Below are positions 22,274 through 33,006 of a stretch of DNA of 64,000 nt, piece after piece. Origin of the DNA: Mangifera indica (lineage: Eukaryota > Streptophyta > Magnoliopsida > Sapindales > Anacardiaceae); assembly GCF_011075055.1 (NCBI RefSeq), contig NW_025401176.1, forward strand, positions 1 through 64,000, written 5' to 3'. Numbering within the stretch: position 1 is the stretch's first letter; each line of letters starts with the position of its first letter. Made by a program: the position numbers and the translations under genes. The notes under the pieces are model-generated. The model was not told the origin of the DNA and ran no database searches. It worked only from the letters and a program-made list of their open reading frames with translations.

Positions 22274-24894
22274 TTATTTTCCATCTTTCTTCTTTCTTCC
22301 TGATCTTGATGATACAGAACTAGGTACTGGAATAGGGCTTCTGCAGTTTTTTCTTGTATGTCCAGGTTGATGACATCGGCTACAGATAAGTTGTTCAACA
22401 ACCTCTCCTTGAGAAGGCCTTCTGTTTTTATTTGCTGGACGTCCTGCACGACGACGATGCACATATGGTGGGTGGATAACAGTTGCCTCCTCCGGATGAA
22501 GCCACTCTGACTGATCTCCCAATGGATTGACTGCGTCTGCATACACTGTTCGATAAAAAGTTGTGCTGTAGTATGAATGCACCCATTGAAGGCAAGTTGT
22601 AAGCTTCATATATCTGGCTACAACAATAACATGCATGCAAGGAATCTTTGATAATTGAAATTTTCTACAAGTACATGTATGCTCTGTCAGGTCTACCAGG
22701 GCATCATATTGGCATTGGCCACTACCAAGAACCTGGTATCGCTCAGTTGTTATAGGACGCACTTCTAAGTTCGAAGACTTCCGTACACGTTTTGCGATCT
22801 TATCTTCAACCTAAGGTGTGACTGGACTGGTACAAGCATCTGTAAATCATATAAATATAAATTCATCTGGTTAGTAACCAAGTATAAGTTTGGTAACACA
22901 CATTTATAACATAGTATAACAGTGAATATGAACTTACTAGCATGATTTCTTCTTTCATAAAACCATCGCTGCAATGTACCTCTAATGAACTCGATCAGCA
23001 TAGTAATAGGTAAACCTCGAGCGTGTTTGACCAAGGCATTAAACGACTCAGCAATATTGGTAGTCATTACATTGTACCTATGGCCTGGAAAATATGCTCG
23101 TGCCCATCGATCAAAACCCACTTCATGCAGGTATGCAGTTGCCTCAGGGTGCAGACGGGACAGTGACTTCATGACCTGTTGGAATTCAAATTCAGTGTAC
23201 GCCTTGGCTGTTTTCCAGTACATCCATGCGACTTTAGCATTCTTTTTGTACTTGGACCGCATGTTACAATAGAGATGGTGACAACAATAACCGTGATGCA
23301 CACCAGGGAAAACTTCAGCCAATGCAGAAAATATGCTGACATGTCGATCTGAAATGATGGCCAAATGAGGTATCTCACCAATACAATCCCTCAGTTTTGT
23401 TAAAAACCAGGACCATGTGTCATGATCTTCCCTGGGACCAATCCCAAAAGCAAGTGGATATATTTGATTATTTCCATCTAATGCAACAACAATAAATAGT
23501 TGACCCAGATATCGACCCTTCAAGAAAGCAGCATCAATACAAATAACCGGTCGAATATGTTGCTGAAATGCACGGATACTACAACCGAATGCCATGTAAA
23601 AGTATTTAAATCGATCCTCCTCATTCGTTAGTATATGTGTCATCGTCCCCGGATTGTAACGCTCTAAATTGAGGCAATACTCTGGTAGCAACATAAACGA
23701 CTCTTCTGGTGTCCCCTTCAATGATTGAAGCGCCCAATTTCTCGCCCGTCATGCTTGTGCGTATGATATATCAATTTTATATCGGTCAGCGATATCAGCA
23801 ATGATCTCCTTCGGTCGATAAACACGATCAACTAAAATGAATTTGGTCCTCAAAATCTGCCCCAAAGCTCGAGCACCTGCTTGCCTATGATGAGGTAATA
23901 TCTGATTTCTACAACATGTGTGACAGCTATCTATACGACGTAATTCAAAACTATCAGTTTCTCCCACCCTAACTGCCCGTGCATGTCATTTACATTCTTT
24001 GTTGCGACATTTAATAACCCATCTACGCGTGTCTGATTTTTTCACAAAAAATTGATATCCCCTACAAAGAGCGTATTGAGTTATCGCATCAATGACATGT
24101 TGTTTACTAGGAAATAATGTACCAGCTTTTGGAGAATCAGTATCGGTCGATGCTTTAGAGTTTCTAGATGTAGATGGTTGATCAGGAAAATGTGGTAACC
24201 AATGAAATGCATAAGTAAGAACATTCCCACCAACAGGATTTATTTCTGGAAAATAACTCGTACCTCCAATATCGTTATTACCATAGGTCTTCTCTTCAAT
24301 CTCTGGTTCTTCGATTGGAATATTCTGTTCAACCTTTCCATTAAATTCACTCCAGTCTGGAAAAGTTGCTTCGTCCCCATTAAGGAATTCTTCTGCGCGA
24401 TACAATGCATCAACGTTAACTTCATTTATATGTGTAAAATCTTCCTCTAAGAATTCTTGTTTCGGATTGATCTCGATATTTTGAATCTCTTCTACACCAA
24501 TAGTTTGATTTTTTGGATAACTGCTCGACTCCCCACCTTGAAAATCTTCATTTGCTTGTTGAGTCTCATAAGTATCATCAGTAACTGTAGTTATAACAAA
24601 AACTGGAACACATTCTTTGAAGAGGTTAGATAGACCGTTAAGAACCTCAACATCCTCATCATTCGAAATTTTTATCGGAGCACCGTCGTCGAGATGTCTC
24701 GGTTTCATACTTAACTGAATGTTAAATATCCGTCGATCTATATTACACTTGTCGCTCACTATTTCGATTAATTCTTCGAATGATGTGTGTTCTGGAATTT
24801 TAATCAATTTCCTATTACCTCCAACATATTTTATAACATTATCATCCTTTTCTATCCAATTTCCCCCATATCTAATTGAAGCATATCCAGCCAT
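22274..24894 (-). pseudogene. MuDR-type (mudrA-like) MULE transposase gene, three stops
   Basis: Starts at ATG 24894-24892 and ends at the stop codon at 22276-22274. There is one intron, 22937-22840 (A/GTAAGT ... TTTACAG/A). Domains in order: N-terminal PB1-like segment (about residues 1-100, IKYVGGNRKLIKIPEHTSFE); acidic linker; MuDR DNA-binding zinc finger (FVKKSDTRRWVIKCRNKEC ... CHTC); DDE/RNase H-like core with VICIDAAFLKG (first Asp), LAIISDRHVSI (second Asp), CCHH, and TNIAESFNAL (Glu); SWIM zinc finger CTCRKFQLSKIPCMHV; CCHC knuckle CSRCHQPGHTRKNC near the C-terminus. Three premature stops break it: TGA at 23988-23986, TGA at 23751-23749 and TAG at 22813-22811; the first two lie where Trp would fit. 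Otherwise about 840 codons are readable without frameshift. It would bind the element's ends and catalyse excision and insertion. Confidence 0.93.
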
Positions 24895-24917
24895 TTAGAT
24901 TAATCCTACAATAAAAT

Positions 24918-25260
24918 ATATAATCAACATAAATAATACGACTGAAAATAATATTTACAGATGTCTATTACATAATTATACCTATTCTGTAATTCTATTA
25001 TATATTGTGACTACTTAAATATATCATGTTTTGGCATTATCCTTTAAAAAATAATAATTTAATTTAAAAGGGTAGTTTTGGTATTTAAGAGGATATTTGG
25101 GACATTTTTGTTTAAATACTTTAATATAAGGGTATTTTCGCTTAACTCCTAAAATTTGGAGCTAAATTGTATATTGCTTAAATCAAATATATAATCAACA
25201 TAAATAATACGATTGAAAATAGTATTTACAGATATCTATTACACAATTATATTTATTTCA
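24918..25260. repeat. Duplicated 75-bp segment upstream of the transposase
   Basis: The stretch at about 24918-24990 (TATAATCAACATAAATAATA, then GAAAATA(A/G)TATTTACAG) recurs with few changes at about 25190-25262. Between the two lies a copy of the terminal-region repeat (25073-25170), so a piece of the element end has been inserted or duplicated inside the transposase 5' region. Confidence 0.75.
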
Positions 25261-25954
25261 TACTTCAATTTGACAAAATAATATTATTAAACATACTCTA
25301 CTAATTTTTATTATTTTACTTATTACACACAACTACAATTTATTATATAAAATATCACATATAATTACATTATTAATAAAATAATAACGATTGAAGTAAT
25401 ATCATGTTATCCTATACTACTATAATATTTAAAGCATAACCTATCTAATTTTTATTATTTTACATGTTACATATAACTATAATTTATTATATAAAATATC
25501 ACATATAATTGCATTATTAAAAAAATAATAACGATTAAAGTAATGACATGGATAAATACCTCGTAATGATGAACTTTTCTCTTCACGCCCGAAATCTTGA
25601 ACACGAACTCATTTTCTCTCTTCAGAAATCTCTCTTAGATATGTTAAAAATGAAGGAAGATATGTGGTTTATATAGAAATAGAAGAAGGGTAGTTTTGGT
25701 ATTATTTTGGGGTATTTTTGTTTAAATACTTTAATTTAAGGGTATTTATGCTTTAACCCCAAAATTTATGGTAAATTTTTTATTACCCTTAAATAAAATA
25801 ATAATTTAAATTAGAAGGATAGTTTTGGTATTTAAGGGGATATTTGAGGTATTTTCGTTTAAATACTTCAATTTAAGGGTATTTATCTTTAACCCCAAAA
25901 TTTGGGGTAAATTTTTTATTACCCAACAAAAAAGGGCATTTATTTTAATTTCCC
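25073..25954. repeat. Triplicated subterminal repeat at the right end of MULE-2
   Basis: Three direct copies at about 25073-25170, 25687-25785 and 25820-25925. Each contains TAGTTTTGGTAT, then TTTAAATACTT(T/C)AAT(A/T)TAAGGG, and (in the second and third) CCCCAAAATTT with TAAATTTTTTATTACCC. MULE-1 has one copy at its right end (16240-16310). The last copy runs into the right terminal inverted repeat (about 25870-25954). Confidence 0.85.
25296..25545. repeat. Two-unit AT-rich tandem repeat in the MULE-2 right arm
   Basis: TTTTTATTATTTTAC...ACAATTTATTATATAAAATA...CACATATAATT(A/G)CATTATTAA occurs at about 25308-25400 and again at about 25456-25545. Both units end with AATAATAACGATT(G/A)AAGTAAT. 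It is non-coding. Confidence 0.75.
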
Positions 25955-25978
25955 TTATTTTAATTTCCATTAAAGAAA

Positions 25979-27790
25979 CAAATTAGAAGAGGGCAATTGT
26001 ATTTAATGGGGGTATAAATGACAAAACTCCTATCCAATCCATTACACTCCGATATCTGTGGGCTTCATATTTCATTCTGGCCCGTTGTAAATAGGCCGAA
26101 CCTTCTATTTTGCAAAGAAGATGTTGAACTTGAGTGAAAATAAATACAATATAAGAAAGCATCTAATAACTGAGGATTGTACTACTGTAAATAACCAAAT
26201 TTAATATTGGCAACAACTGAGAAGTCCATAAATTTACATGGAAAAATGCAAGAGTAAATAGGTATACAAGAGAGTAAGATGGACTTGAATGCCCTGACCA
26301 AAACTATTTTCCTCTCATTTATATATGAACCCACCCACATGCACTGTTATGTCTTTTAAATATAAGAATTTGGTCTTTCTTTCATATTGTGTTCAAGAAT
26401 TTTCAGACCTTCTTCTTCTTGGATACCCTGCAATGGGACAGCTGTTTCAATTACTCCATTTACGAATTATTTTGTTCTCAAGAATTTCATGTTTCACGTT
26501 TCTTTAATTTTGTTCGATCACCACCTCGATATGATGTGACTTCCCCCTCTGTGGCACCCCGTACAAAAATGTCCTGTGGCACCCCGTACAAAAATGTTCT
26601 TTGTGATAGTCTACATTTACCCCAATGAGCTAATTATGATGTAAATACCATTAAGCAACCTCATAAAAAAAAATAAGAATTCTTATTTGTTTCCTAAGAC
26701 ATTTTTTTACCATATTTACATTATATTCATTTTTTATCAATTGGGTCAACAAAAATAAAATTGTTCTAATCTTTTGAATATTTTTTTATTTAGAATATAT
26801 TAAATTTCTTCATATAGAAATTTAATAAAATAAAAAATATATATTAAAAAGTAATTAACAAAATTAGAAAAATAAAATAAAAACTAAGTTGTTAAACATT
26901 AAAGAAATTGTGGAAGTAGTAGATAAAACAAAAATACGAGAAGTGACATTATGTGACGACTACGCACACGAGTTGCTCGATCCTTTTTGTTGATGGAGCA
27001 TATAAACAATAGTTGTCTTGACTAAAACGTCGAGTAAACTAAGAAGATGTAGTCAAAGAAAAAGCCCTAATGCGACGTTACCAATAAAGTAAATGATTTT
27101 TTTTAATTAGAATATGACAATAAATAATAAAAAATGATTTTACATCATTTGAAAATAAATACAAAATATGATTTGAAAGATCGACCTATATTTATGATTC
27201 ATGATTGTATTAATTTGAAAGTAAATATAAATTAGTAAAATTTAATAATTAATTTTTAAATAAATTAATTTTATTAATTAAAAAACTAGGCATACCCACA
27301 ACAAGGCCCACGGGCAAGTTGTTAAAGGCTCAACATGGGAGGCCTTAATGTTTTACGTGGGTTGGCCTGCCCTCTTCTGTGGGTCTTGGCCCAGCACAGT
27401 CTTGAAACACAATGGGTCGCAACAAAGCCAATGCTACCCAGTACGATCTATTATTGTATCTATAACTGATCATGATAGATGGATTATGTAAAAACCATCA
27501 TCTATTAGGTCGTTCCCATTAATTAAACCAATAAAATAAGTTTTCTAATACATAAATCATATGTTTTTATGCTCAAACTTCCTTTTAAAAAATCACAAGA
27601 CAGAAAAGCATTCTAACATAAAGACGGTAATTTCGGTCAATTTTAGGGTCCTTACCTGTCTCTACCCTAACGAGGAAGAGATTTCCTAATAAAAATGAAG
27701 AAGGGGATAGGGATGATGACAAAAAATATCTCCGTAATCGGGGATGAGGGTCCCTAGCCTATCCCTACCCTAACTAAGTGCATGTACATT
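25979..27790. other. Intergenic, no gene recognised
   Basis: AT-rich sequence. A 24-bp unit (TGTGGCACCCCGTACAAAAA followed by TGTC or TGTT) is present twice in tandem at about 26550-26597. At about 27290-27425 there is a CCCACGGGC/GGCCCAGC-type segment and at about 27630-27775 a stretch rich in GGGGATAGGGATGA and CCTATCCCTACCCTA. Both look like remnants of old transposons, but I cannot assign them to a family. Open frames here are short and without domains. Confidence 0.5.
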
Positions 27791-28760
27791 TCATAGGCAT
27801 CTATCTCTCATAAAGTCCTATTGCTTTTACGTATTTTACCACTTACACATACATTTAGTGGTTATCTAAGTGTATACGACTTCCCTTAACTTTATTGATT
27901 TTGACCCGAATTCAACTTGGTCGGGATCAATGTCAACTTCCAAATCGAACACCTTTTTAGAGCTAACTAACTTCTCTTGTCTTGCTAAGGTATTTCCATT
28001 ATCTTTCTTTTCTTTTCCACTTCCTTGCACATAGTTTAAGGGCAAAATAATCTTTTCCTCTTTTAAGTGTATACACGGAGTGTGTCTCCACTTTGCACCC
28101 CTAGGTTCTTCTAACTACACATACATGAGTGTGTCGCATTACTTATGCCTCTGTGTTCTTAATAACATCCTTACATGGGTGTGTTTACTTCGCACACGAC
28201 ATCCACCTTTGGGGAAGCCACACTTAGGCGTGTGTCTTATACTACACGACCATGCGTGCCTTTCTTTAGAACGAATGCATTGTTGCAGTTAATTTCTTTT
28301 TATATACAAAGGATACACAAGTTTATAGACCGTCCTACACAACCATGTATCCCGATTTGGAGTTTCGTTCCCTATTGGTTTCTATGCATTCTAGCCAAAC
28401 TTTCAATAACCAAGCACACATATCAATTCAAACATATCTCGAGGCACCCTATATATCTTTTTTTAATCCAGAATACATATTTAAAATAATAAAAAGTTGC
28501 ATATCACGAACCATTTGAGCATATATCCTTAACATCAATATAATTCACGCAAACTCATGTTCTTAACGTTGGTTTATCATGATTTAATGATCAAAAGTCT
28601 TCCTATAAAGCATGAAGCAACATCCAACGAAGTATGAGCTCATGAGTTCAATTTATATGTATGGTGAATTCCAAAGCAAAGCATTGTTACCTTGATGATC
28701 TTGATCAAGTCTCAACTGCACACATCAATTTAGTCAACATCATTTAAAAATAGAATTAGG
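27790..28760 (-). mobile_element. Probable minus-strand chromovirus LTR remnant
   Basis: The sequence has the texture of the long chromovirus LTRs in this window read on the minus strand. It shows repeated CACACGAC, ACATGGGTGTG and ACACTTAGGCGTGTGT blocks, a TGTATCCCGATTTGGAG stretch, and an AACCAAGCACACATATCAATTC segment. The best parallel is the minus-strand LTR at 61012-63381 (around 62200-62400). Ends and target duplication were not found, so this is inferred from composition and scattered matches only. Confidence 0.35.
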
Positions 28761-28769
28761 GTTTATGAT

Positions 28770-29420
28770 CCAAAAAAGAAAAAAAAATTATTATAATAAA
28801 ACATTTAATAATAACTATAAAGAGATAAAATATCGGCGTCAAGAGCATCACTTTTGTAATTCCTCTTCAGTGGTTCATTACCAGGTAGGGGTATTTTTAT
28901 TATTTCTAAAACTTTTTAAAGAATTTTGGTTATTAAATCTATCTTTAAGGGGTTAAGTACCGGTTGATTAAATTAATAATAAGGAAACAGAAGGAGACCA
29001 TTAAATCAAGCCGAGCCGAGTCAGAAGCCGATGTTCGCGCTTCCAGTTGATCGATAACAGCACGCGCAGTTGCACGTGCAAGGACAGTCAATACACGTAG
29101 TAGGACGCTCGCTACAAATAAAAAAAATGAATCATCATCAATAAACAAATTAAAATAGAAAAATATTATATATATAACCACCTCCAACACCCAAAGCGTA
29201 CTACTTCTCTTTCCGGTTTTAACTTTCGACAACTCAGGGAGTAATGCTACAGTGAGAGAGAGTGTATAGTCCCACTACCAACCCTCAACTCTCACACTTT
29301 CACTTCCACCCAGCCAACAGAGAATTAGAGAGAGCGCCTTTTTTCTTTTTCACTCATTTAATGCTTCTCATCGACAAAGCGTGAAGCCTCTCCCTTCTTC
29401 TCCTTTATAATTTTTTTTGT
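28770..29420 (+). promoter_or_regulatory. Upstream region and putative core promoter of the pPLA-III gene
   Basis: There is no coding signal. A TATA-like TTTATAAT lies at about 29404-29411, roughly 90 bp before the start codon. It is preceded by GA/CT-rich tracts (GTGAGAGAGAGTGTATAG near 29252, CTCTCACACTTTCACTTCC near 29288), which are common in plant core promoters and 5' leaders. No transcription start can be proven from sequence. Confidence 0.4.
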
Positions 29421-29497
29421 CAGGGACTCATCAAAATCCTTCACACTAAAAATCAATCATTTCGTAAAATTTTATTTACTGAGTGAGTCTGAAAGAA

Positions 29498-30821
29498 ATG
29501 GAATTGAGTAAGGTGACATTAGAGATCTTTACGAAGCTGGAGCAGAAATGGTTGTCGCACTGTGAAACCACCAAGAAGAGTCGAGTTCTTAGCATCGATG
29601 GTGGAGGAACTACCTGCATTGCTGCTGGCACTGCTTTAATCCACCTTGAGGACCAGATCCGTCTCAAAACCGGTGATCCTGGCTGTCGAATCGCTGATTT
29701 TTTCGATATTATTGCTGGCACTGGCATTGGAGCTCTCCTTGCGTCCATGCTTACTGCCGATGATGGCTCTGGCCGTCCTCTCTTCACCGCAAGAGATGCT
29801 GTTGAGTTGATCACTAGCAGAAACTCTGAACTCTTCAGGGTTAAATTCTCCGGAGTTCTTCGCCGCCAACAGAGATTCTCCGGCAAGAGCATGGATAAGG
29901 TTTTGAAGGAAATCTTTAAGAGAATTGACGGCACTGACCTTACTCTGAAAGACACGTGTAAGCCACTTCTTGTTCCATGCTTTGACTTGAAAACTTCGGC
30001 TCCCTTTGTCTTCTCCCGCGCCGACGCGTCTGAGTCGCCGAGTTTCAATTTCGAACTCTGGCAAGTATGCCATGCTACATCAGCGACGCCGAGCTTGTTT
30101 AAACCGTTCTCTTTAACGTCTGTCGACGGAAAAACCACTTGCTCGGCCGTTGACGGCGGTTTGGTGATGAATAATCCAACGGCAGCAGCAGTTACTCACG
30201 TGCTGCACAACAAGCGCGATTTTCCGTCAGTTAACAGCGTGGAGGATCTGCTAGTTCTTTCTTTGGGTAACGGTTCGCTAATGAGTAGATCGTGTGGTGG
30301 GAAACTCCGTCAAAACGGCGAGTGCTCCACGTCATCGGTGGTTGACATTGTTCTTGATGGAGTGTCGGAGACCGTAGACCAAATGTTGGGGAACGCTTTT
30401 CGTTGGAATCGTTCTGACTACGTTAGAATTCAGGTATATAGATGTTTTTATATATTTTTATACTCTGTTTGGTCTCCTAGAAATGCAAGAACATGAGTAA
30501 GAAAATTTTTTATTTGATTTTTCTTTATTTTGTTATTATTATTCACTTGCCATTGAGTTAGTCAAGAAGTGATTGACGGCGTGAAATCTGTAGGCAAACG
30601 GTTTAATGAGCGAAGGCGTGGTGGGTCCAAGAATGGAGGAAGAAGTGCTGAAAGAGAGAGGGGTGGAGTCGTTACCGTTTGGCGGGAAGCGGTTACTGAC
30701 GGAGACTAACGGCCAGAGAATCGACAGCTTTGTGCAACGCCTTGTTGCATCAAGGAAGACCAGTTTACCACCCAGTCCCTGCAAGGAATCCGCCGTCAGC
30801 CCTCTCGCTAACGGCCGTTAA
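29498..30821 (+). CDS. Patatin-like phospholipase, pPLA-III type (387 aa, two exons)
   Basis: Exon 1 is 29498-30433 (312 codons), the intron 30434-30593 (GTATAT...TGTAG, 160 bp), exon 2 30594-30821. The start is the ATG at 29498 (MELSKVTLEIFTKLEQKWL); the in-frame GTG upstream is not a plant start. The patatin fold runs from about residue 28 to 260: SRVLSIDGGG (glycine-rich loop, 34-37), DFFDIIAGTGIG (nucleophile-elbow position, 74-78), SAVDGGLVMNNP (Asp-219 with DGG). The elbow is GTGIG, not GXSXG, and the loop lacks the usual Arg; both fit the pPLA-III clade. Members of this plant family hydrolyse acyl groups of membrane lipids and influence cell expansion. The tail (LPPSPCKESAVSPLANGR) is Ser/Pro-rich. 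There are no stops, and length and two-exon layout suit the clade. This is the only gene here I consider intact. Confidence 0.95.
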
Positions 30822-30977
30822 CTAGTATTTTAATTTTTTTTGGTTAACCATTTTGTAAGTTGTAATCAATATCTTGTACTTTTTTTTTAGTTAACCATCA
30901 TCGTTCTTTGAGTTTAATAGCAACTAATAACTATTACCACTTTAATTAATTACTCTTAACTACGATTTATACTAAAG

Positions 30978-30983
30978 AATAAA
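30978..30983 (+). terminator. Possible poly(A) signal of the pPLA-III gene
   Basis: An AATAAA hexamer lies 157 bp after the stop codon in AT-rich sequence, before the MITE at 31072. Plant poly(A) signals are loose, so this is only a candidate. Confidence 0.35.
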
Positions 30984-31071
30984 ATGGAATTACATTAGGT
31001 AACAAAGTCAACTCAAAGTGAATGCATAAAATTCTAGGTGTGGTTGAGCAGGCAAAAAAAAAAAAAAAAAA

Positions 31072-31961
31072 GGGAAAAGGACAATTTTTTACGCAAGTTT
31101 TAGCCCAATCTCATTCACACCTATAAAAGATGAAAAACTCAAACTATCACCCATAGATAAATTGTCGTCCAATTTTTTAATTAGAGACAAGGATAAAATC
31201 GTTATTTTCTTATAAACTTTAAAACTTTTACCATTTCCCCCTCCAGGTTTTAAAAACTAATACCTCAACCTATTTTCAAAGTTTGAAAAGTTTAAATTTT
31301 ACTCTTAAGGTTTGCTTCCTTCTCCGACCATCATCGATGACCGAAGTTTTTCATTGATCTCCCATCTCTGATTACAAAAGATGACGAAAGAAGATACTTC
31401 GTTGTCCAGATCTGGACGATAAAACACCATCCAGATCTGAAATAACAGACAAAAGATGACACTTTATCGTCGTGTTTGGAGGAAGTGGCAAGCGATAAAA
31501 GATGATGAAGTGTTGTCTTTCGTCGTCTGGATGGTGCGACGAAGAGATGGAGATCTCTTCGTCGTACCATCGCCATTGCACTAGGAGAAAGAGGAGACTA
31601 GAGATGACGTCGGAAGATGAAGTTGAAGAGTGGAGGTGAAACTACTATTTTTAAAAGTTATGGGGGGCGATTGAGTTTGAAAAAATATGAAAACCCTAGG
31701 TTTAGGGGTGAAAATATTACTTTTTAAAGTTTAAAAACTTTAGGTAAAGGTGAAATGTTAGTTTCTAAAGCCTAGGGGGAAGTAATAAATTTTATAATTT
31801 TTTAATATAAACAGTAAAATAACTATTTTACCCTTCCCTTAAAAAAAAAAAATTAACAAAAGTTTGGCCATAAGGGGGAGGGGGGGTTTGGGTTTTTTAT
31901 CTCTCGTAGGTGTGGGTTTGAGATTAAACTAAAATTTGGGTAAGAAATAATCCTTTTTTCC
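31072..31961. mobile_element. Mutator-type MITE 2 (about 890 bp)
   Basis: The left end GGGAAAAGGACAATTTTTTA and the right end (inverted: GGAAAAAAGGATTATTTCTTA) begin long inverted repeats. These continue through TTTTAGCCCAATCTCA and AAAAACTCAAACTATCACCC on the left and their complements on the right. The flanking 9-mers are AAAAAAAAA (left) and AAAAACAAT (right), so the target duplication is uncertain because of the poly(A) context. The interior has repeated (T/G)CGTCGT and GAAGATG tracts and no real coding sequence. It starts 250 bp downstream of the pPLA-III stop codon. Confidence 0.8.
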
Positions 31962-32997
31962 AAAAACAATAAATATATATATAACAAAGTGGTCCTTCTC
32001 AATAGCTTGCAAAGGGCAAATATTAATGTCTTGTGATGACAAACGTGAGAGAAGAATTACTCTATTATGACAAGTCATGAGGTGAAAGGTGAATGGATAA
32101 CAGAAACGTTAAAATGTACATCAAAATGAAAATGAAGGGGCTACTCTTTGACAACTCAGAGAGAAATGTTTTCATTGACAAGTTCCGAAATATCAATTGG
32201 CATTTAGTTAAAAGTTCTCAAGGCAAATTTTTGTTTCACGATTACAAGATAGCTGCAGAGGAAGCTTCATTACAATGTCACATTCGTCATAGATTGGGAA
32301 GTGGTGTTTATTTTTTCAATTATTTATTTTTCCATTATCAACCATCGTCATTTCTTTATTTTGACATTAAATATTTACAGCTATCATGATCAAAGAGCTC
32401 AAAAAAAAAAAAAAAATTCATTTTCATACATTCATTATAGTGTCAAAAATCAAAATAATTGATATTAAAGTTTATATTGTGACAACAAAACTCTTCGATA
32501 TTTAGATGTATAACTCAATATTTAAAAAAACAATTAACCATCAAATATTCATAAATTATTCAATCAACCATTAAACATATTGTTCATTTGTGAGTCAAAT
32601 CAAAGATGTGGATAAAAAACTTCGTATTCAAAGATAAAAAAACATATAAAACTTAATGATTATCACAATTCTCATGATCTCTAAAAGTATAATAATTATT
32701 TTCTATTATAATACTATCATTTTTTATTATACTGTTAATTATAATTAGAATGTAATTATTTCTTATCATTTTGAGAATACACTATTGTCTAACAATAAAA
32801 GAGATTACCAAATTTTATTTAGGGTTTTATATTTAATTACACATATGACTCTATCATATTTTTTTGAATAAATTTAAAGTGGTAAAAATACTGAGAAATG
32901 ACATTTCTAGTATTCAAATTGTAATTATACCCATATTGATTCAACTTTATCAATAATGTAACTCAAAACCTAAGGTTTTGAATAACAAATTGGACTA
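31962..32997. other. Intergenic, no gene recognised
   Basis: AT-rich sequence with one open frame at 32093-32389 (about 98 codons) that shows no domain I recognise and no splice context, so I do not call it. A 16-base poly(A) run lies near 32401. Confidence 0.5.
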
Positions 32998-33006
32998 TAT
33001 TAAAAA

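Larger units (their letters stand above)
16332..25954. mobile_element. MULE-2: Mutator-like element with Ulp1 and transposase genes
   Basis: A 9.6-kb element with ends GGGAAATTAAAATAATTGCC (left) and the inverted GGGCATTTATTTTAATTTCCC (right). It is flanked exactly by the 9-bp duplication TTATTTTAA (16323-16331 and 25955-25963). Inside it has a palindrome-rich leader, a DUF1985/Ulp1-like gene on the plus strand (17366-21671), a convergent MuDR-type transposase gene on the minus strand (24894-22274), and a right flank with three subterminal repeats. A Ulp1-like protease gene beside a mudrA-like transposase is the structure of the plant KI-MULE (Kaonashi) group. Premature stops in both genes suggest it is no longer autonomous. 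Confidence 0.93.

Noticed and set aside
12935..25969. A single large MULE with an internal tandem duplication
   Set aside because: Terminal-repeat sequence lies between the two halves and two separate 9-bp target duplications can be matched, so two nested elements explain the data better.
29483..29497. Upstream extension of the phospholipase to a GTG at 29483
   Set aside because: Plant genes do not normally start at GTG; the ATG at 29498 gives the usual pPLA-III N-terminus.
29476..30138. A 220-codon open frame on the minus strand
   Set aside because: It is a shadow of the pPLA-III exon 1 on the other strand, and its sequence matches no family.
32093..32389. 98-codon open frame in the intergenic region
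   Set aside because: It has no domain, no splice context and a Phe/Tyr-rich AT-driven tail. It could be chance.
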